From: Solibacillus merdavium
Lineage (GTDB): Bacteria > Bacillota > Bacilli > Bacillales_A > Planococcaceae
DNA: 64,000 nucleotides
NCBI RefSeq assembly: GCF_014836935.1
Contig: NZ_JACSPW010000016.1
Coordinates: 25,644 to 89,643, forward strand
Reading direction: 5' to 3'
Positions 35,211 through 44,430 of the stretch are shown piece after piece (the stretch's first letter is position 1; every line of letters begins with the position of its first letter). Under the pieces are notes generated by a model that did no database searches, was not told the origin of the DNA, and saw nothing but the letters and a program-made list of their open reading frames with translations. Made by a program: the position numbers and the translations under genes.

Positions 35211-36821
35211 TTACTTCACTTTAACGTATTTAAGGTTAATGTTACCTAAAGCATCCGGAACCATATTCTCTACTTCATCAGATACAACATTTAAATTTGT
35301 ATTGTAGTAAATTGGTGCTACCGGCATTTCTTCCATAATCACTGCTTCAGCAGCCAATAATTTTTCTGTACGTTTTGCTGCATCAGTTTCAGTGATTGAC
35401 TCATTTAATAATGCAGTGTACTCATCGTTTGACCAGCCAGTTTGGTTATTACCGTTCTCAGCAGAGTTATACATTTCAAGGAACGTATACGCATCATTAT
35501 AGTCAGCGCCCCAACCTAGACGACCAATTTGGAAGTCGCCGTTTGACAGTTTATCTAAGTATACTTGCCACTCCGAGTTATCAAGTTTAACAGTAATACC
35601 TAAATTCGATGACCAGCCTTGTTGAATGAATTGTGCAATTGAAGAGTGCGCTTCAGATGTGTTGTAGGAAACTTTTACTTCTAAATCTGCAGGATTTGCT
35701 AAGCCTAATTCTTTCAGCCCAGCTTCTAAATATTTTTTTGCTTCTTCAAAATTAGCATCTTTGAAGTAACCTTCATCATCGCCGAAGCCTTCTACAGAGT
35801 TAGGCACGATTCCTAATGCAGGTTCTTGTTCACCTTTTACAACATTTTTGATTAGGCCTTCACGGTCGATTGCCAATGCTAATGCTTTACGAATGTTTTC
35901 GTTTTGCATTACTGGGTCTTCAGTGTTGAACTTGTACCAGTAAATAGATGACATATCAGAAACGTTTAATTTATCTTCTGATTTTAAGCGGTCGATTGCA
36001 TCAAGAGAAATTGTCCCGTAAGGAGCTCCTAGGAAATCAATTTCGCCAGCGTCAAACATTGTCATTTGAGTTGTTTCAGACTCAACCATTGCAATGTTGA
36101 CTGTATCGATATCTACATTTTCTGTATCCCAGTAAGTTTCACTCTTCTCTAATACGATATCGCCTGAATGGTTCCAAGTAGTCAAGTTGAATGCACCGTT
36201 AGATACATAGTTATCAGCTTCTGTGTACCATTTTGGATCCGCTTCAGCAGTAGCTTTATGAATTGGGTAGAACGTTTTAAATGCTGTTAATTCCAAGAAA
36301 TATGGAGTAGGAGCGTTTAACGTTACTTCTAATGTTTTTTCATCGATTACGTTAATTGCCACATCTTCAGCAGTACCAACTCCGTTATTGTATTCTTCTG
36401 CTCCTTTAATAGGGTAAAGGATTGTAGAATATTCAGACGCATTTTCCGGATTCAATGCCCATTTCCAAGCATAGGCAAAATCTTCTGCTGTTACTTTTTC
36501 ACCATTTGACCATTGTGCGTCACGTAAAGTGAATGTGTAAGTTAAAAGATCATTCGAAACTTTATAATCTTCAGCGGCAGCTAGAACTGGCTCACCTTCG
36601 ACCATAGTTGTTAAACCTTCAAATGTGCTTTCTAAAATTGCTCCAGAAGTGGTATCTGAAGCTAATTGAGGATGCAATGAAGGTGGCTCAGAAGTGATTA
36701 GTAAATCTAATTCTTTTTCGCCGTCTCCAGATGATGTTGTTTCTTCTCCTCCACATGCTGCTAATAATGCAGATAATGAAAGTGCTGTAGCAGTCAATGC
36801 GACCTTTTTATTACGTTTCAT
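35211..36821 (-). CDS. oppA: Oligopeptide-binding lipoprotein
   Basis: Extracytoplasmic peptide receptor of the Opp importer, SBP family 5. The 536 residues start with a lipoprotein signal peptide; the lipobox is LLAAC with Cys at about 23. TSEPPSLHPQLASDTTSG (about 43-60) and EDFAYAWKWALNPENASEYSTILYPIKGAEEY (about 119-150) are typical of OppA; the YNDAYTFLEMYNS segment near 446-458 is also conserved. AGGAGG precedes ATG 36821. Expression of the operon probably starts in the AT-rich region just upstream. Also resembles pheromone or murein-peptide receptors, which sequence cannot separate. Confidence 0.93.
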   Translation of the reverse strand: MKRNKKVALTATALSLSALLAACGGEETTSSGDGEKELDLLITSEPPSLHPQLASDTTSGAILESTFEGLTTMVEGEPVLAAAEDYKVSNDLLTYTFTLRDAQWSNGEKVTAEDFAYAWKWALNPENASEYSTILYPIKGAEEYNNGVGTAEDVAINVIDEKTLEVTLNAPTPYFLELTAFKTFYPIHKATAEADPKWYTEADNYVSNGAFNLTTWNHSGDIVLEKSETYWDTENVDIDTVNIAMVESETTQMTMFDAGEIDFLGAPYGTISLDAIDRLKSEDKLNVSDMSSIYWYKFNTEDPVMQNENIRKALALAIDREGLIKNVVKGEQEPALGIVPNSVEGFGDDEGYFKDANFEEAKKYLEAGLKELGLANPADLEVKVSYNTSEAHSSIAQFIQQGWSSNLGITVKLDNSEWQVYLDKLSNGDFQIGRLGWGADYNDAYTFLEMYNSAENGNNQTGWSNDEYTALLNESITETDAAKRTEKLLAAEAVIMEEMPVAPIYYNTNLNVVSDEVENMVPDALGNINLKYVKVK

Positions 36822-37175
36822 AAATAAACCTCCTAGAAAATCATGTAAATTAAATTTTCTGATAATTTTTTGATGCGTTATTTTAATATATCAGAATATT
36901 AATAAGAAATATATACTAGATTTAAAATATTAAATAGATACTAATAAATCAAATAATTAAGAAAATTTGTAATCATTTCACTATAATAAAATATTATTCA
37001 AGTAAAATATTTATGTGGTTTAAAATTCTTAAAAGTATTAAAAATTTGCTGTTTTATGTAACTTGTTTTGAAAATTCTAAATTGTGTTATTATGTAACAA
37101 TTTTGACACATAAAACTTTCCTTTTCTCTTTAAAAAGTGCAAAATAGAAGAGAGAATTTGAAAGGTGAGATATAT
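36822..37175. other. Long AT-rich divergent intergenic region (oppA/thioredoxin-like)
   Basis: About 354 bases, strongly AT-rich, with no gene I can support. It must hold the promoters for oppA (minus) and the thioredoxin-like gene (plus). Many A/T tracts make it a likely bent region. I see no clear riboswitch or long inverted repeat. Confidence 0.6.
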
Positions 37176-37733
37176 ATGAAAAGAGAACAACAATATTTTG
37201 AAGAGAGCACATCGATGAAAGAATATATGGATGCAATGTCTCAGCTGAAAGAACAAAGCTTTGCTATTTATGAGCGCTTTGAACTGCCGGAAGATGCAGC
37301 TTTCATTGAAAAGTTGCATAATGCCAATGTCCATATTTTAGCGATTACGGAAGACTGGTGCGGTGATGCAATGATTAACAACCCTATCATTCGCAAAGTA
37401 GCGGAAGCAGCAGATGTAGAAATTCGTACGGCATTACGTGATGCGGATACAGATTTGATCGACCGTTATTTAACAAATGGTGGGCGTGCTATTCCAATGT
37501 ATTTAATTTTAAATGAATCCGGGGAAGTCATTACAACTTGGGGACCGCGCGCACCACAATTACAACAGCTTGTAACGGATATGCGTGCAACTTTGCCGGT
37601 GAAGGAAGATCCAACATTTGAAGATGCACAAAAAGAATTATACGAAAACATGCGCAAACAATATGTAGAAAACGCACAGCTTTGGAGCTACGTATACGAA
37701 GATTTCAAGAAGAAAGTAAATGCAGTTTTATAA
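37176..37733 (+). CDS. Thioredoxin-like family protein (WCGDAM type)
   Basis: Cytosolic protein of 185 residues with a thioredoxin fold from about 50 to 140. The active-site region is ITEDWCGDAMINNP at about 62-75: one cysteine where thioredoxin has CxxC. AIPMYLILNESGEVITTWGPR (about 108-128) has the cis-Pro loop. Single-Cys WCGDA proteins form a distinct, common family in Bacillales, of uncertain function. The start at 37176 follows AAAGGTGAGA; the in-frame start at 37137 has no ribosome site. Monocistronic: a terminator follows at 37753. Confidence 0.85.
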   Translation: MKREQQYFEESTSMKEYMDAMSQLKEQSFAIYERFELPEDAAFIEKLHNANVHILAITEDWCGDAMINNPIIRKVAEAADVEIRTALRDADTDLIDRYLTNGGRAIPMYLILNESGEVITTWGPRAPQLQQLVTDMRATLPVKEDPTFEDAQKELYENMRKQYVENAQLWSYVYEDFKKKVNAVL

Positions 37734-37752
37734 TATTTCTGTGTTAAAAGGG

Positions 37753-37788
37753 AGTTCTTACTATATAATTATAGTAGGAACTTTTTTC
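37753..37788 (+). terminator. Terminator after the thioredoxin-like gene
   Basis: Stem AGTTCTTACTATA (37753-37765) with TATAGTAGGAACT (37770-37782), then a T run. Confidence 0.85.
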
Positions 37789-37901
37789 TATTTTAAACGT
37801 ATTATTGAAGAGATAAGCGAATAACTATGGTTGCTTTTGTAAAACATTGAGAAGTATACTTTGAACAGAATGAAAATTAAACTAATCAGGATGAGATCAA
37901 A

Positions 37902-38819
37902 ATGAGAAGAGCAAGAATTATATATAACCCAACTTCTGGTAGAGAGGCATTTAAAAAGCACCTCCCTGAAGTATTAGAAAAATTAGAGAGAGCGGGCTAC
38001 GAAACTTCCTGTCATGCGACAACTTGTGAAGGGGATGCCAGAGAAGCTGCATTAGAGGCAGTACGCCGTGAATTTGACGTAGTGATTGCAGTTGGTGGAG
38101 ACGGAACATTAAATGAGGTAGTGGCAGGTATTAGCCAATGCGAAAAACGTCCAAAGCTCGGGTTAATACCGATGGGGACGACCAATGACTTTGCACGTGC
38201 GGTACATATACCGCGAAATGTAGAAGATGCGCTTGATATTATAATTGCCGGGGATACTATACCAGTTGATGTCGGTATTTTAAATGAGGACCGCTATTTC
38301 ATTAATATTGCTGCAGGTGGTCGTATTACCGAGCTGACTTATGAAGTACCGAGTAAAATGAAAACATTGCTTGGACAAATGGCTTATTATTTAAAAGCGA
38401 TTGAAATGATTCCTTCAATTAAAGCGACACATATGAGAATTGAAATGGATGAAGAAGTGTTTGAAGGAAATGCCATGATGTTTTTATGTGGGTTAACGAA
38501 TTCAGTTGGCGGCTTTGAGAAAATTGCTCCAGATGCATCAATCAATGATGGTCTGTTTACAGTCATGATTTTAAAGGAATGCAATATTGCAGATTTCATA
38601 CGAATTGCATCACTTGCTTTACGCGGTGAACATTTATCGGATGAGCGCCTCATCTACCGGAAGGCAAGCCGGGTTTCCGTAACTTCTGAACAGGAAGTTC
38701 ACCTAAATTTAGATGGCGAGTACGGCGGAGATGCACCTGCAAAATTCCAAAACTTAAAACGCCATATTGAAGTATTTGTGCCAATTGATGAATTACAGGA
38801 AATCGATGCACAAAAATAA
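37902..38819 (+). CDS. dgkB: Diacylglycerol kinase
   Basis: Soluble lipid kinase that phosphorylates diacylglycerol to phosphatidic acid, recycling the diacylglycerol left by lipoteichoic-acid synthesis. The 305 residues start RRARIIYNPTSGRE; the catalytic/nucleotide motif VIAVGGDGTLNEVVAGI lies at about 61-77, and LGLIPMGTTNDFARAV at about 87-102 is the second conserved block. Matches DgkB/YerQ. In Bacillus subtilis it lies next to gatB and the rlmCD gene; here it is 35 kb from gatB and about 2 kb from rlmCD. ATG 37902 has a modest GGATGAGAT site. A terminator follows. Confidence 0.95.
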   Translation: MRRARIIYNPTSGREAFKKHLPEVLEKLERAGYETSCHATTCEGDAREAALEAVRREFDVVIAVGGDGTLNEVVAGISQCEKRPKLGLIPMGTTNDFARAVHIPRNVEDALDIIIAGDTIPVDVGILNEDRYFINIAAGGRITELTYEVPSKMKTLLGQMAYYLKAIEMIPSIKATHMRIEMDEEVFEGNAMMFLCGLTNSVGGFEKIAPDASINDGLFTVMILKECNIADFIRIASLALRGEHLSDERLIYRKASRVSVTSEQEVHLNLDGEYGGDAPAKFQNLKRHIEVFVPIDELQEIDAQK

Positions 38820-38830
38820 CCGATTTAGCC

Positions 38831-38870
38831 AAACTTACGAGGGTTGTGGATACCCTTGTAAGTTTCTTTT
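38831..38870 (+). terminator. Terminator of dgkB
   Basis: Stem AAACTTACGAGGGT (38831-38844) with ACCCTTGTAAGTTT (38852-38865), with one mismatch, followed by CTTTT. Confidence 0.82.
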
Positions 38871-38912
38871 ATGTTGAGGAGGCTTAAGGGTAGGGGAGGG
38901 AGAAGTTAATAC

Positions 38913-39038
38913 TTCTAATAAATCCTTTATATTTTCTAATATCTTATTGGAATGTGCTAATATGTGAAATCGTTTTTCTAATATCTCTTTTACATTTTCA
39001 AATAAATAATGTGATTGTTCTAATATCCATGTTGCCTA
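38913..39038. repeat. Six-unit array of degenerate 21-bp tandem repeats
   Basis: Units begin at 38913, 38934, 38955, 38976, 38997 and 39018, exactly 21 bases apart. The conserved core is TTCTAATATC (unit 1 TTCTAATAAA, unit 3 TGCTAATATG, unit 5 TTCAAATAAA); the rest of each unit is variable but T/A rich. The array fills the gap between the dgkB and chemoreceptor terminators, with no coding frame open through it on either strand. The period of two helical turns keeps the cores on one face of DNA. Function unknown. Confidence 0.7.
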
Positions 39039-39049
39039 ACATAAAAAAC

Positions 39050-39088
39050 AGCCCTTCTCTTAACAGGTATATTGTTAAGAAAAGGGCT
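39050..39088 (-). terminator. Terminator of the chemoreceptor gene
   Basis: Stem AGCCCTTCTCTTAACA (39050-39065) with TGTTAAGAAAAGGGCT (39073-39088), with one mismatch, followed on the minus strand by a T run. Confidence 0.85.
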
Positions 39089-39092
39089 TTTA

Positions 39093-40778
39093 TTACAAGT
39101 TAAATTTATTCATGCTCTGCTGCAGTTGTGTGGCTTGTTCTGCTAACTGTTTTGATAGCTCTTCCATTTGTAAAACGACTTCTGCTTGAAGTTTAGTAGC
39201 ATCTGCTACTTTTTCAACATTAGCGGTTGTTTTTTCAGTACCGTGTGAAATTTCGATTACCGATGCAGAAACCTCTTCGGAACTTGCGGAAATCTGTTGC
39301 GAAGTTGCAGAAATATGTTCGACACGTTCTGACATCGTATGAATGTTATTCGTAATCGAATGGAATGCTTGACCAGCACGATCAATAACGATGACACCAT
39401 CATTCGCACAGTGAAGGCTATTTTCTACTGCTTCACTCATATTTTGAGTGTTGGATTGAATATTCTCGATTAATATAGCTATGCTACTAGCGGAATTTTT
39501 AGATTGCTCCGCAAGTTTTCTTACCTCATCTGCCACGACCGCAAAACCTTTACCATGCTCGCCTGCTCTTGCTGCTTCAATTGCTGCATTTAGAGCGAGT
39601 AAGTTCGTTTGGTCAGCAATATTAGTAATTGCGTTCGTAATTGTACTAATTTGTTCGGATTGCTCGATTAATGCATTCGAAAGCTTAGAAATTGATTGGG
39701 TAGATTCATATACTGTTTGCATTTGCTGTGTTGCTTCGTCAATAATTTTCACGCCATCAGAGGAAGCCTGTGCCAAAGTGACAGAACCGCTATGAAGGTC
39801 TTGGGTAGCTACAGCAATAGAATTAATTCCTTGAGTAGTTTCATCAACAGCAAGTGCACTTTCACTTGCTCCGACTGTCATTGTTTCAGCTGTTTTTGCT
39901 GTATGTGTAATTAGCTTATTAATTTGGGCTGTTTCCGACGAAATTGTATGGCTATTTTTCTTGAGTGCATCGGCAGAGGTGCTAAGTTGATCAGAATTTT
40001 TTTGAATGCTAACTAGCAGTTCTTCAAAATTATGCTGTAATAAAGTAAATGCTCTTGAAAGCATTCCCAGTTCATCTTTTGTTTTAATTGGCTTATGCGC
40101 AACTTTTAGATTGCCGTTTGCAATTTCCTCTAAGTCTTTTGTAATAACTTGAAGAGGTGATGTAATACCACGCTTCGTATACATCATGTAAAGTATAATA
40201 ACTACAATTGTTATAAGTATGAAAATAACTGACAAAATAGTAGAAAATGAAATCATACTTTGAGTGCTATCGACCATATTATCTAATTCGATATTTTCAA
40301 TTTGCTCAATTTTTTCCGCCAACTCACTTATAAATGAACTTGTATATGTATAGTCACCACTTACTAGTGTAAGTGCGGAGGAAATATCTCGTTCCTGTAC
40401 GGCTGAAGTAATTTGACTGATTTGTTGTATAAGGGTCTCTGACTGAGTTTTTATGTTATTAATAATAGAAGTCGCTTCTGGTAATGTATTTGCACTTTGT
40501 ACTTCGTCAATTAATCGTACTAAGTGTGACGTATGATCTGTTACCAAATCCAAGTTTTTTTGGGAAGGATCTACTGTATAAGCACGAGCATATATCTCTT
40601 GGGACAGTAAGTTTTGCTGTATTTCGTTAATACGCTGAACTTGGGCCATTTGTACGTCTACAGCTTTAGAAACTTCATCGCCAATTCGATAAAATTGCAT
40701 AGTAGCAAACCCAATCGATAGAAGCAGTAATGTTCCAATTATAATGAAGCCAACATTGAGTTTTTTTCGAACCGACAT
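39093..40778 (-). CDS. Methyl-accepting chemotaxis protein
   Basis: Membrane chemoreceptor of 561 residues. TM1 at about 9-29, an extracytoplasmic four-helix-bundle-type sensor domain from 30 to 176, TM2 at about 177-200, then HAMP (about 201-253). The cytoplasmic methylation helices end in the highly conserved hairpin tip [40 protein letters not shown] at about 380-420, which binds CheA/CheW. No cache domain and no obvious known ligand site. ATG 40778 has AAAGGAGA. Monocistronic. The signal sensed is unknown. Confidence 0.92.
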   Translation of the reverse strand: MSVRKKLNVGFIIIGTLLLLSIGFATMQFYRIGDEVSKAVDVQMAQVQRINEIQQNLLSQEIYARAYTVDPSQKNLDLVTDHTSHLVRLIDEVQSANTLPEATSIINNIKTQSETLIQQISQITSAVQERDISSALTLVSGDYTYTSSFISELAEKIEQIENIELDNMVDSTQSMISFSTILSVIFILITIVVIILYMMYTKRGITSPLQVITKDLEEIANGNLKVAHKPIKTKDELGMLSRAFTLLQHNFEELLVSIQKNSDQLSTSADALKKNSHTISSETAQINKLITHTAKTAETMTVGASESALAVDETTQGINSIAVATQDLHSGSVTLAQASSDGVKIIDEATQQMQTVYESTQSISKLSNALIEQSEQISTITNAITNIADQTNLLALNAAIEAARAGEHGKGFAVVADEVRKLAEQSKNSASSIAILIENIQSNTQNMSEAVENSLHCANDGVIVIDRAGQAFHSITNNIHTMSERVEHISATSQQISASSEEVSASVIEISHGTEKTTANVEKVADATKLQAEVVLQMEELSKQLAEQATQLQQSMNKFNL

Positions 40779-40964
40779 AATTTTGGTCTCCTTTTGGTTA
40801 ATATTTCTAATATTCCTATTAGCTAAATTATATAGATAATTATTGTAGAATTCTATACCAAAAGTAATAAAAACAATTGAGGGAAATTAGTAGAAAGTAT
40901 AATGAGTGCAAATTATGAGGTGCATGGTACAATATAGAGATTGAATTGAGAGGAAGAACAGAAT

Positions 40965-42332
40965 ATGTCAGTACCAATTAAAAAAAATGATCGTACAACC
41001 GTTTATATAGAAGATTTAACACATGATGGGAATGGCGTTGCAAAAATTGACGGCTATCCTTTATTTATTCAAGGTGTACTTCCGGGAGAGACTGCAGAAG
41101 TGCATGTATTAAAAACTTTAAAAAATTACGGCTTTGCCAAAGTAATCAAATTACTTGATAAGTCTGCTGACCGTGTCGAAGCACCTTGTGTATATTTTGC
41201 ACAATGCGGTGGCTGTCAATTGCAACACCTTTCATATGAAGGTCAATTAAAGTGGAAACAAAACATGGTCGCAAACGTTATGAAGCGTTTAGGGAAAATT
41301 GATGCACCTGTCCATCCAGTTAAAGGGATGGAAGAGCCATGGAATTACCGTAACAAATCCCAAATTCCTTTCGCACAAAATGAAGCAGGGCAGATGGTGG
41401 CAGGCTTTTATAAAACGAAGTCACACTCAATCGTGGATATGGAGCGCTGCTTAATCCAAACAGGGGAAGCAGACACTGTAATGGCTGATTTAAAACGAGA
41501 ATTGGATGTATTAGGGGTTCGTCCATATGATGAAAAATCGCATCAAGGCATGCTTCGTCATGTTGTCGTACGTAAAGGCCGTGCTACTGGCGAAGTAATG
41601 GTTGTACTTGTGACGAAGGCTAAAAAGTTTCCGCAGGCGAGTGCGGTAATTAAAAAAGTCCGTGAGCTTATACCAAATGTTACATCCATTGTTCAAAATG
41701 TAAATGGTGAAAAAACAAATGTGATTTTCGGTAATGAAACATTTACACTTTGGGGCAAGGATACAATTGAAGATACAATTGGCAATGTCCGTTTTGAAAT
41801 TTCGGCACGCTCATTTTATCAGGTAAATCCTGTTCAAACAGAGGTACTGTATAAACAGGCGCTGGACTATGCACAATTGACTGGAGACGAGCGCGTAATT
41901 GATGCCTATTGCGGAATCGGTTCAATTTCACTATTTTTAGCGCAAAAGGCAGGACATGTCATGGGTGTTGAAATTGTCGAGCAAGCGATTGAAGATGCCA
42001 AACGAAATGCTGAACTGAACGGCTTCACGAACACATACTTCGAAGCAGGACCTGCAGAGGAAGTCATCCCACGTTGGTATAAAGAAGGCAAAGAGGCAGA
42101 TGTATTAGTAGTAGATCCACCACGTAAAGGCTGCGATGAAGCACTACTGAATACAATTATCGAACAAAAACCTAAGCGTGTTGTGTATGTGTCCTGCAAC
42201 CCAGCAACACTTGCCCGCGATCTTCGTATTTTAGAAGATGGTGGCTATAAAACGCAAGAAGTGCAACCGGTTGATATGTTCCCGCATACGACACATTGTG
42301 AAGCGGTTGCGTGGCTTGAACTAGCCGACTAA
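40965..42332 (+). CDS. rlmCD: 23S rRNA (uracil-C5)-methyltransferase RlmCD-type
   Basis: S-adenosylmethionine-dependent enzyme that makes m5U in 23S rRNA; the Bacillus enzyme modifies both U747 and U1939. A TRAM domain (about 8-60) is followed by a 4Fe-4S-type cluster ligand set: Cys75, Cys81, Cys84 (CGGCQ) and Cys162. The SAM pocket is VIDAYCGIGSISLFLAQKAG (about 311-330) and the nucleophile is Cys411 in VSCNPATLARDL. 455 residues, normal for the family. ATG 40965 with GAGAGGAAG. The decayed fragment near 44050 resembles its last residues. In Bacillus subtilis this gene lies next to dgkB, which fits with dgkB nearby here. Confidence 0.94.
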   Translation: MSVPIKKNDRTTVYIEDLTHDGNGVAKIDGYPLFIQGVLPGETAEVHVLKTLKNYGFAKVIKLLDKSADRVEAPCVYFAQCGGCQLQHLSYEGQLKWKQNMVANVMKRLGKIDAPVHPVKGMEEPWNYRNKSQIPFAQNEAGQMVAGFYKTKSHSIVDMERCLIQTGEADTVMADLKRELDVLGVRPYDEKSHQGMLRHVVVRKGRATGEVMVVLVTKAKKFPQASAVIKKVRELIPNVTSIVQNVNGEKTNVIFGNETFTLWGKDTIEDTIGNVRFEISARSFYQVNPVQTEVLYKQALDYAQLTGDERVIDAYCGIGSISLFLAQKAGHVMGVEIVEQAIEDAKRNAELNGFTNTYFEAGPAEEVIPRWYKEGKEADVLVVDPPRKGCDEALLNTIIEQKPKRVVYVSCNPATLARDLRILEDGGYKTQEVQPVDMFPHTTHCEAVAWLELAD

Positions 42333-42412
42333 TCCCATTAAGCGTGTTTCTCAACGTACGCTTTATTTGGATGTGTCTTAGTTATATCTAATTTGATATT
42401 TGTTGAAACATA

Positions 42413-42470
42413 AAAAGCAGACGGTTTAGAAGTGCGTTAATACACCTCTAATTGGCCGTCTGCTTTTATA
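42413..42470 (+). terminator. Long terminator hairpin after rlmCD
   Basis: A long hairpin: arm AAAAGCAGACGG (42413-42424) pairs with CCGTCTGCTTTT at the end, and an inner stem (TTAGAAGTG with CACCTCTAA) extends it. A T run follows. Confidence 0.85.
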
Positions 42471-42510
42471 ATTACTAACAAAGTAAAGTAATGTTAAAAT
42501 TCTGTAATAG

Positions 42511-42738
42511 TTAACCTATAGTAACTTCTAATTTTAAATCATTATTTTGTCTTCTCAGTTTTTTTATTTTTTCCACTTTTTCTATTGATTCAATATCTTC
42601 AAATTCTAAATCATCCGATTTATTGGAGAGTAATATTGAGTTTCTTAGGATCGTTAAATCATATTTGAATTGTATATAATTATTTGTACATATTTCGAAT
42701 TCATCAAAATATGCAAATTTAGTTTTTCCATTATATTT
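42511..42738 (-). pseudogene. Open frame without start codon behind the intracellular protease gene
   Basis: On the minus strand a 75-codon frame is open between an upstream stop at 42739-42741 and TAA at 42511-42513. The composition is protein-like (for example FAYFDEFEICTNNYIQFKYD and EDIESIEKVEKIKKLRRQNN), yet it has no ATG, GTG or TTG before about codon 55. It is in the +1 frame relative to the protease and overlaps its last codons. It could be the remnant of a gene whose 5' end is lost, or be reached by frameshift from the protease. Not homologous to anything I can name. Other sequence in the 398-base gap after rlmCD is the terminator only. Confidence 0.35.
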
Positions 42739-43693
42739 TCAACGCTTTTGCAGATAATTCTTGGTTGAACACCTCCGATAAGTATTTCTCTGTTGTTAAG
42801 TACAGCAATCCGTTGCCTTCGAGTTTTGGCGAGTTTCCTAAAGGAATGGTTCTCTTTATTAATTGTGCATACAGCTCAGTCTCTGTCAGATTTCGCTCAA
42901 AGTTTCTGTTGGCATTCTCTTTTATGAGTGCAAGTGCACCGGATACATGTGGTGTTGCCATCGAAGTTCCGCTTAGTTTTGCATAAGTTCCGTTTAAATA
43001 CGTTGAAAGGATTCCTTCACCAGGAGCTACTAAGTCGACTTCATTATTCGAATTTGAAAATTCAGAAGAACTGCGTTGCAGGTTAATGGATCCGACGCTG
43101 ATGACTTCATTGTAGCAGGCGGGATAGGAAAATTCATTAGAAGAACTCTGTCCATCTCCCTCATTACCAGCGGCACAAACTACTAGAATTTGATTAGTGA
43201 TTGCGTTTTGAATAGCCTGGTGTAACTCAGGTACATCGATAGAACCTCCGAGACTCATGGAGATAATATCCACCTTTTGTTCAACTGCATAGTTAATACC
43301 ATTTATGATCCAGTCGTATTGTCCTGATCCACTTTTATCAAGCACTTTTAAAATCAATAAACTTGCTTCAGGTGCAACACCAACTACTCCTGTGCCGTTA
43401 CTAATTGCAGCAATTGTGCCAGCCACATGGGTTCCATGGCCACTATAATCGATGTATACATCAGGTTGTCCATCATCATCACGAGTGAAATTCCGTCCGC
43501 CGATAATACGCTCACTCAAATCAAGGTGGGTGACGTCGCAGCCTGTGTCCAATATCGCAACAGTGATTCCCTTTCCTTTAGAATTCTCCCAAATTTCTGG
43601 TGCTGCAATAAGTTCAATACCTTTTGGCACCACTTCGACCATTTCGATCACTTCATCCACTTGATATGGAAATAAATGTAACTTTTGTTCCAT
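42731..43693 (-). CDS. Intracellular subtilisin-like serine protease
   Basis: S8 peptidase of 320 residues with no signal peptide, the pattern of major intracellular proteases (IspA type). The N-terminal LFPY (7-10) matches the LIPY inhibitory motif of the ISP propeptide. The catalytic triad is intact: Asp49 (AILDTGCD), His86 (GHGTHVAGT) and Ser244 (SGTSMATPHVSG), with Asn177 in the oxyanion segment AAGNEG. The length matches ISPs, which act in protein turnover in late growth. ATG 43693 has GGGAGGG ahead. A cytosolic location is inferred from the missing signal peptide. Confidence 0.9.
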   Translation of the reverse strand: MEQKLHLFPYQVDEVIEMVEVVPKGIELIAAPEIWENSKGKGITVAILDTGCDVTHLDLSERIIGGRNFTRDDDGQPDVYIDYSGHGTHVAGTIAAISNGTGVVGVAPEASLLILKVLDKSGSGQYDWIINGINYAVEQKVDIISMSLGGSIDVPELHQAIQNAITNQILVVCAAGNEGDGQSSSNEFSYPACYNEVISVGSINLQRSSSEFSNSNNEVDLVAPGEGILSTYLNGTYAKLSGTSMATPHVSGALALIKENANRNFERNLTETELYAQLIKRTIPLGNSPKLEGNGLLYLTTEKYLSEVFNQELSAKALKI

Positions 43694-44002
43694 TTGTATC
43701 CCTCCCGAAAGAATTAAGTTTCAAGTGTATTCTTGGTAGTTGGTAATAGTCTAACAATTCTGAATAATTATTAAAAGTTACAATAGATGTGTTTTTATCT
43801 AACTATCGGAATTTTAAAAGTGAAAATAGTATTGGTGTCTATTAGTCAATCACGCATGATAACAATCTTAAAGAGTGTGAATGTTTGTACTTGAACTAAA
43901 ATGCGTTAGTATTACAAAACAGGTACTTATGATTTTTCATAATCGGGTGTGTTAGTGATAAGCAACAGTCAAAGACGCATAAGAAAACAGGCTAGACTTC
44001 AC

Positions 44003-44105
44003 TTAAATAAGATTCGAGCCTATATTATAAAACCCACCAGCACCAATGTGTTGCCACATACAGTCGACGCATTGTGAAGCGTTGGCTTGGTTGGAGTTAA
44101 TTTAA
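44003..44105 (+). pseudogene. Decayed 3' end of an rlmCD-like gene
   Basis: From about 44023 the DNA resembles the last part of rlmCD (TATAAAAC at 44026-44032 matches the same region, and a further match begins at about 44050). From 44067 the frame reads T-H-C-E-A-L-A-W-L-E-L-I and then a stop (44103-44105), parallel to THCEAVAWLELAD of the intact gene. One frame change separates it from the upstream part. No RBS, start or further 5' sequence is visible. It sits in the 737-base gap between the protease and S9 peptidase genes (43694-44430), whose remaining sequence I cannot assign. A terminator follows at 44118. Confidence 0.6.
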
Positions 44106-44117
44106 TAATTTGCAAAG

Positions 44118-44149
44118 AGCGGATTCTGATTTTGGAATCCGCTTTTTCT
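44118..44149 (+). terminator. Terminator after the decayed rlmCD-like fragment
   Basis: Stem AGCGGATTC (44118-44126) with GGAATCCGCT (44134-44143) and a T run. It has outlasted the gene it served. Confidence 0.75.
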
Positions 44150-44430
44150 TATTGTTATAAAAAACGTCGGATTCTTCTTGCTCAAGTTGCGGTGGAGGCG
44201 GAGATTAAAAATAATCCTGTATTATTAGCTTAAACTTTGATACCTGTTATAGATTTTCATGAGAATAAATTAATATATACGTTAGTACTACAAATGAAGT
44301 TTCAGAAATATGTATGATTCTGGAATTAATGTTTTGAAATATGTAAAAATAATGAATATTTTAAATTAAATGTCACCGACCTTCTTTTGTACGCTATTAT
44401 TAAATTTATAATAATTAAGGAGGGGATATT

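Noticed and set aside
36822..37175. Riboswitch or T-box before oppA or the thioredoxin-like gene
   Set aside because: No conserved stem pattern or anti-terminator is visible; just AT-rich promoter DNA.
43694..44002. Possible gene in the gap upstream of the S9 peptidase
   Set aside because: No frame of useful length with a ribosome site on either strand; only the decayed rlmCD end and a terminator are supported.
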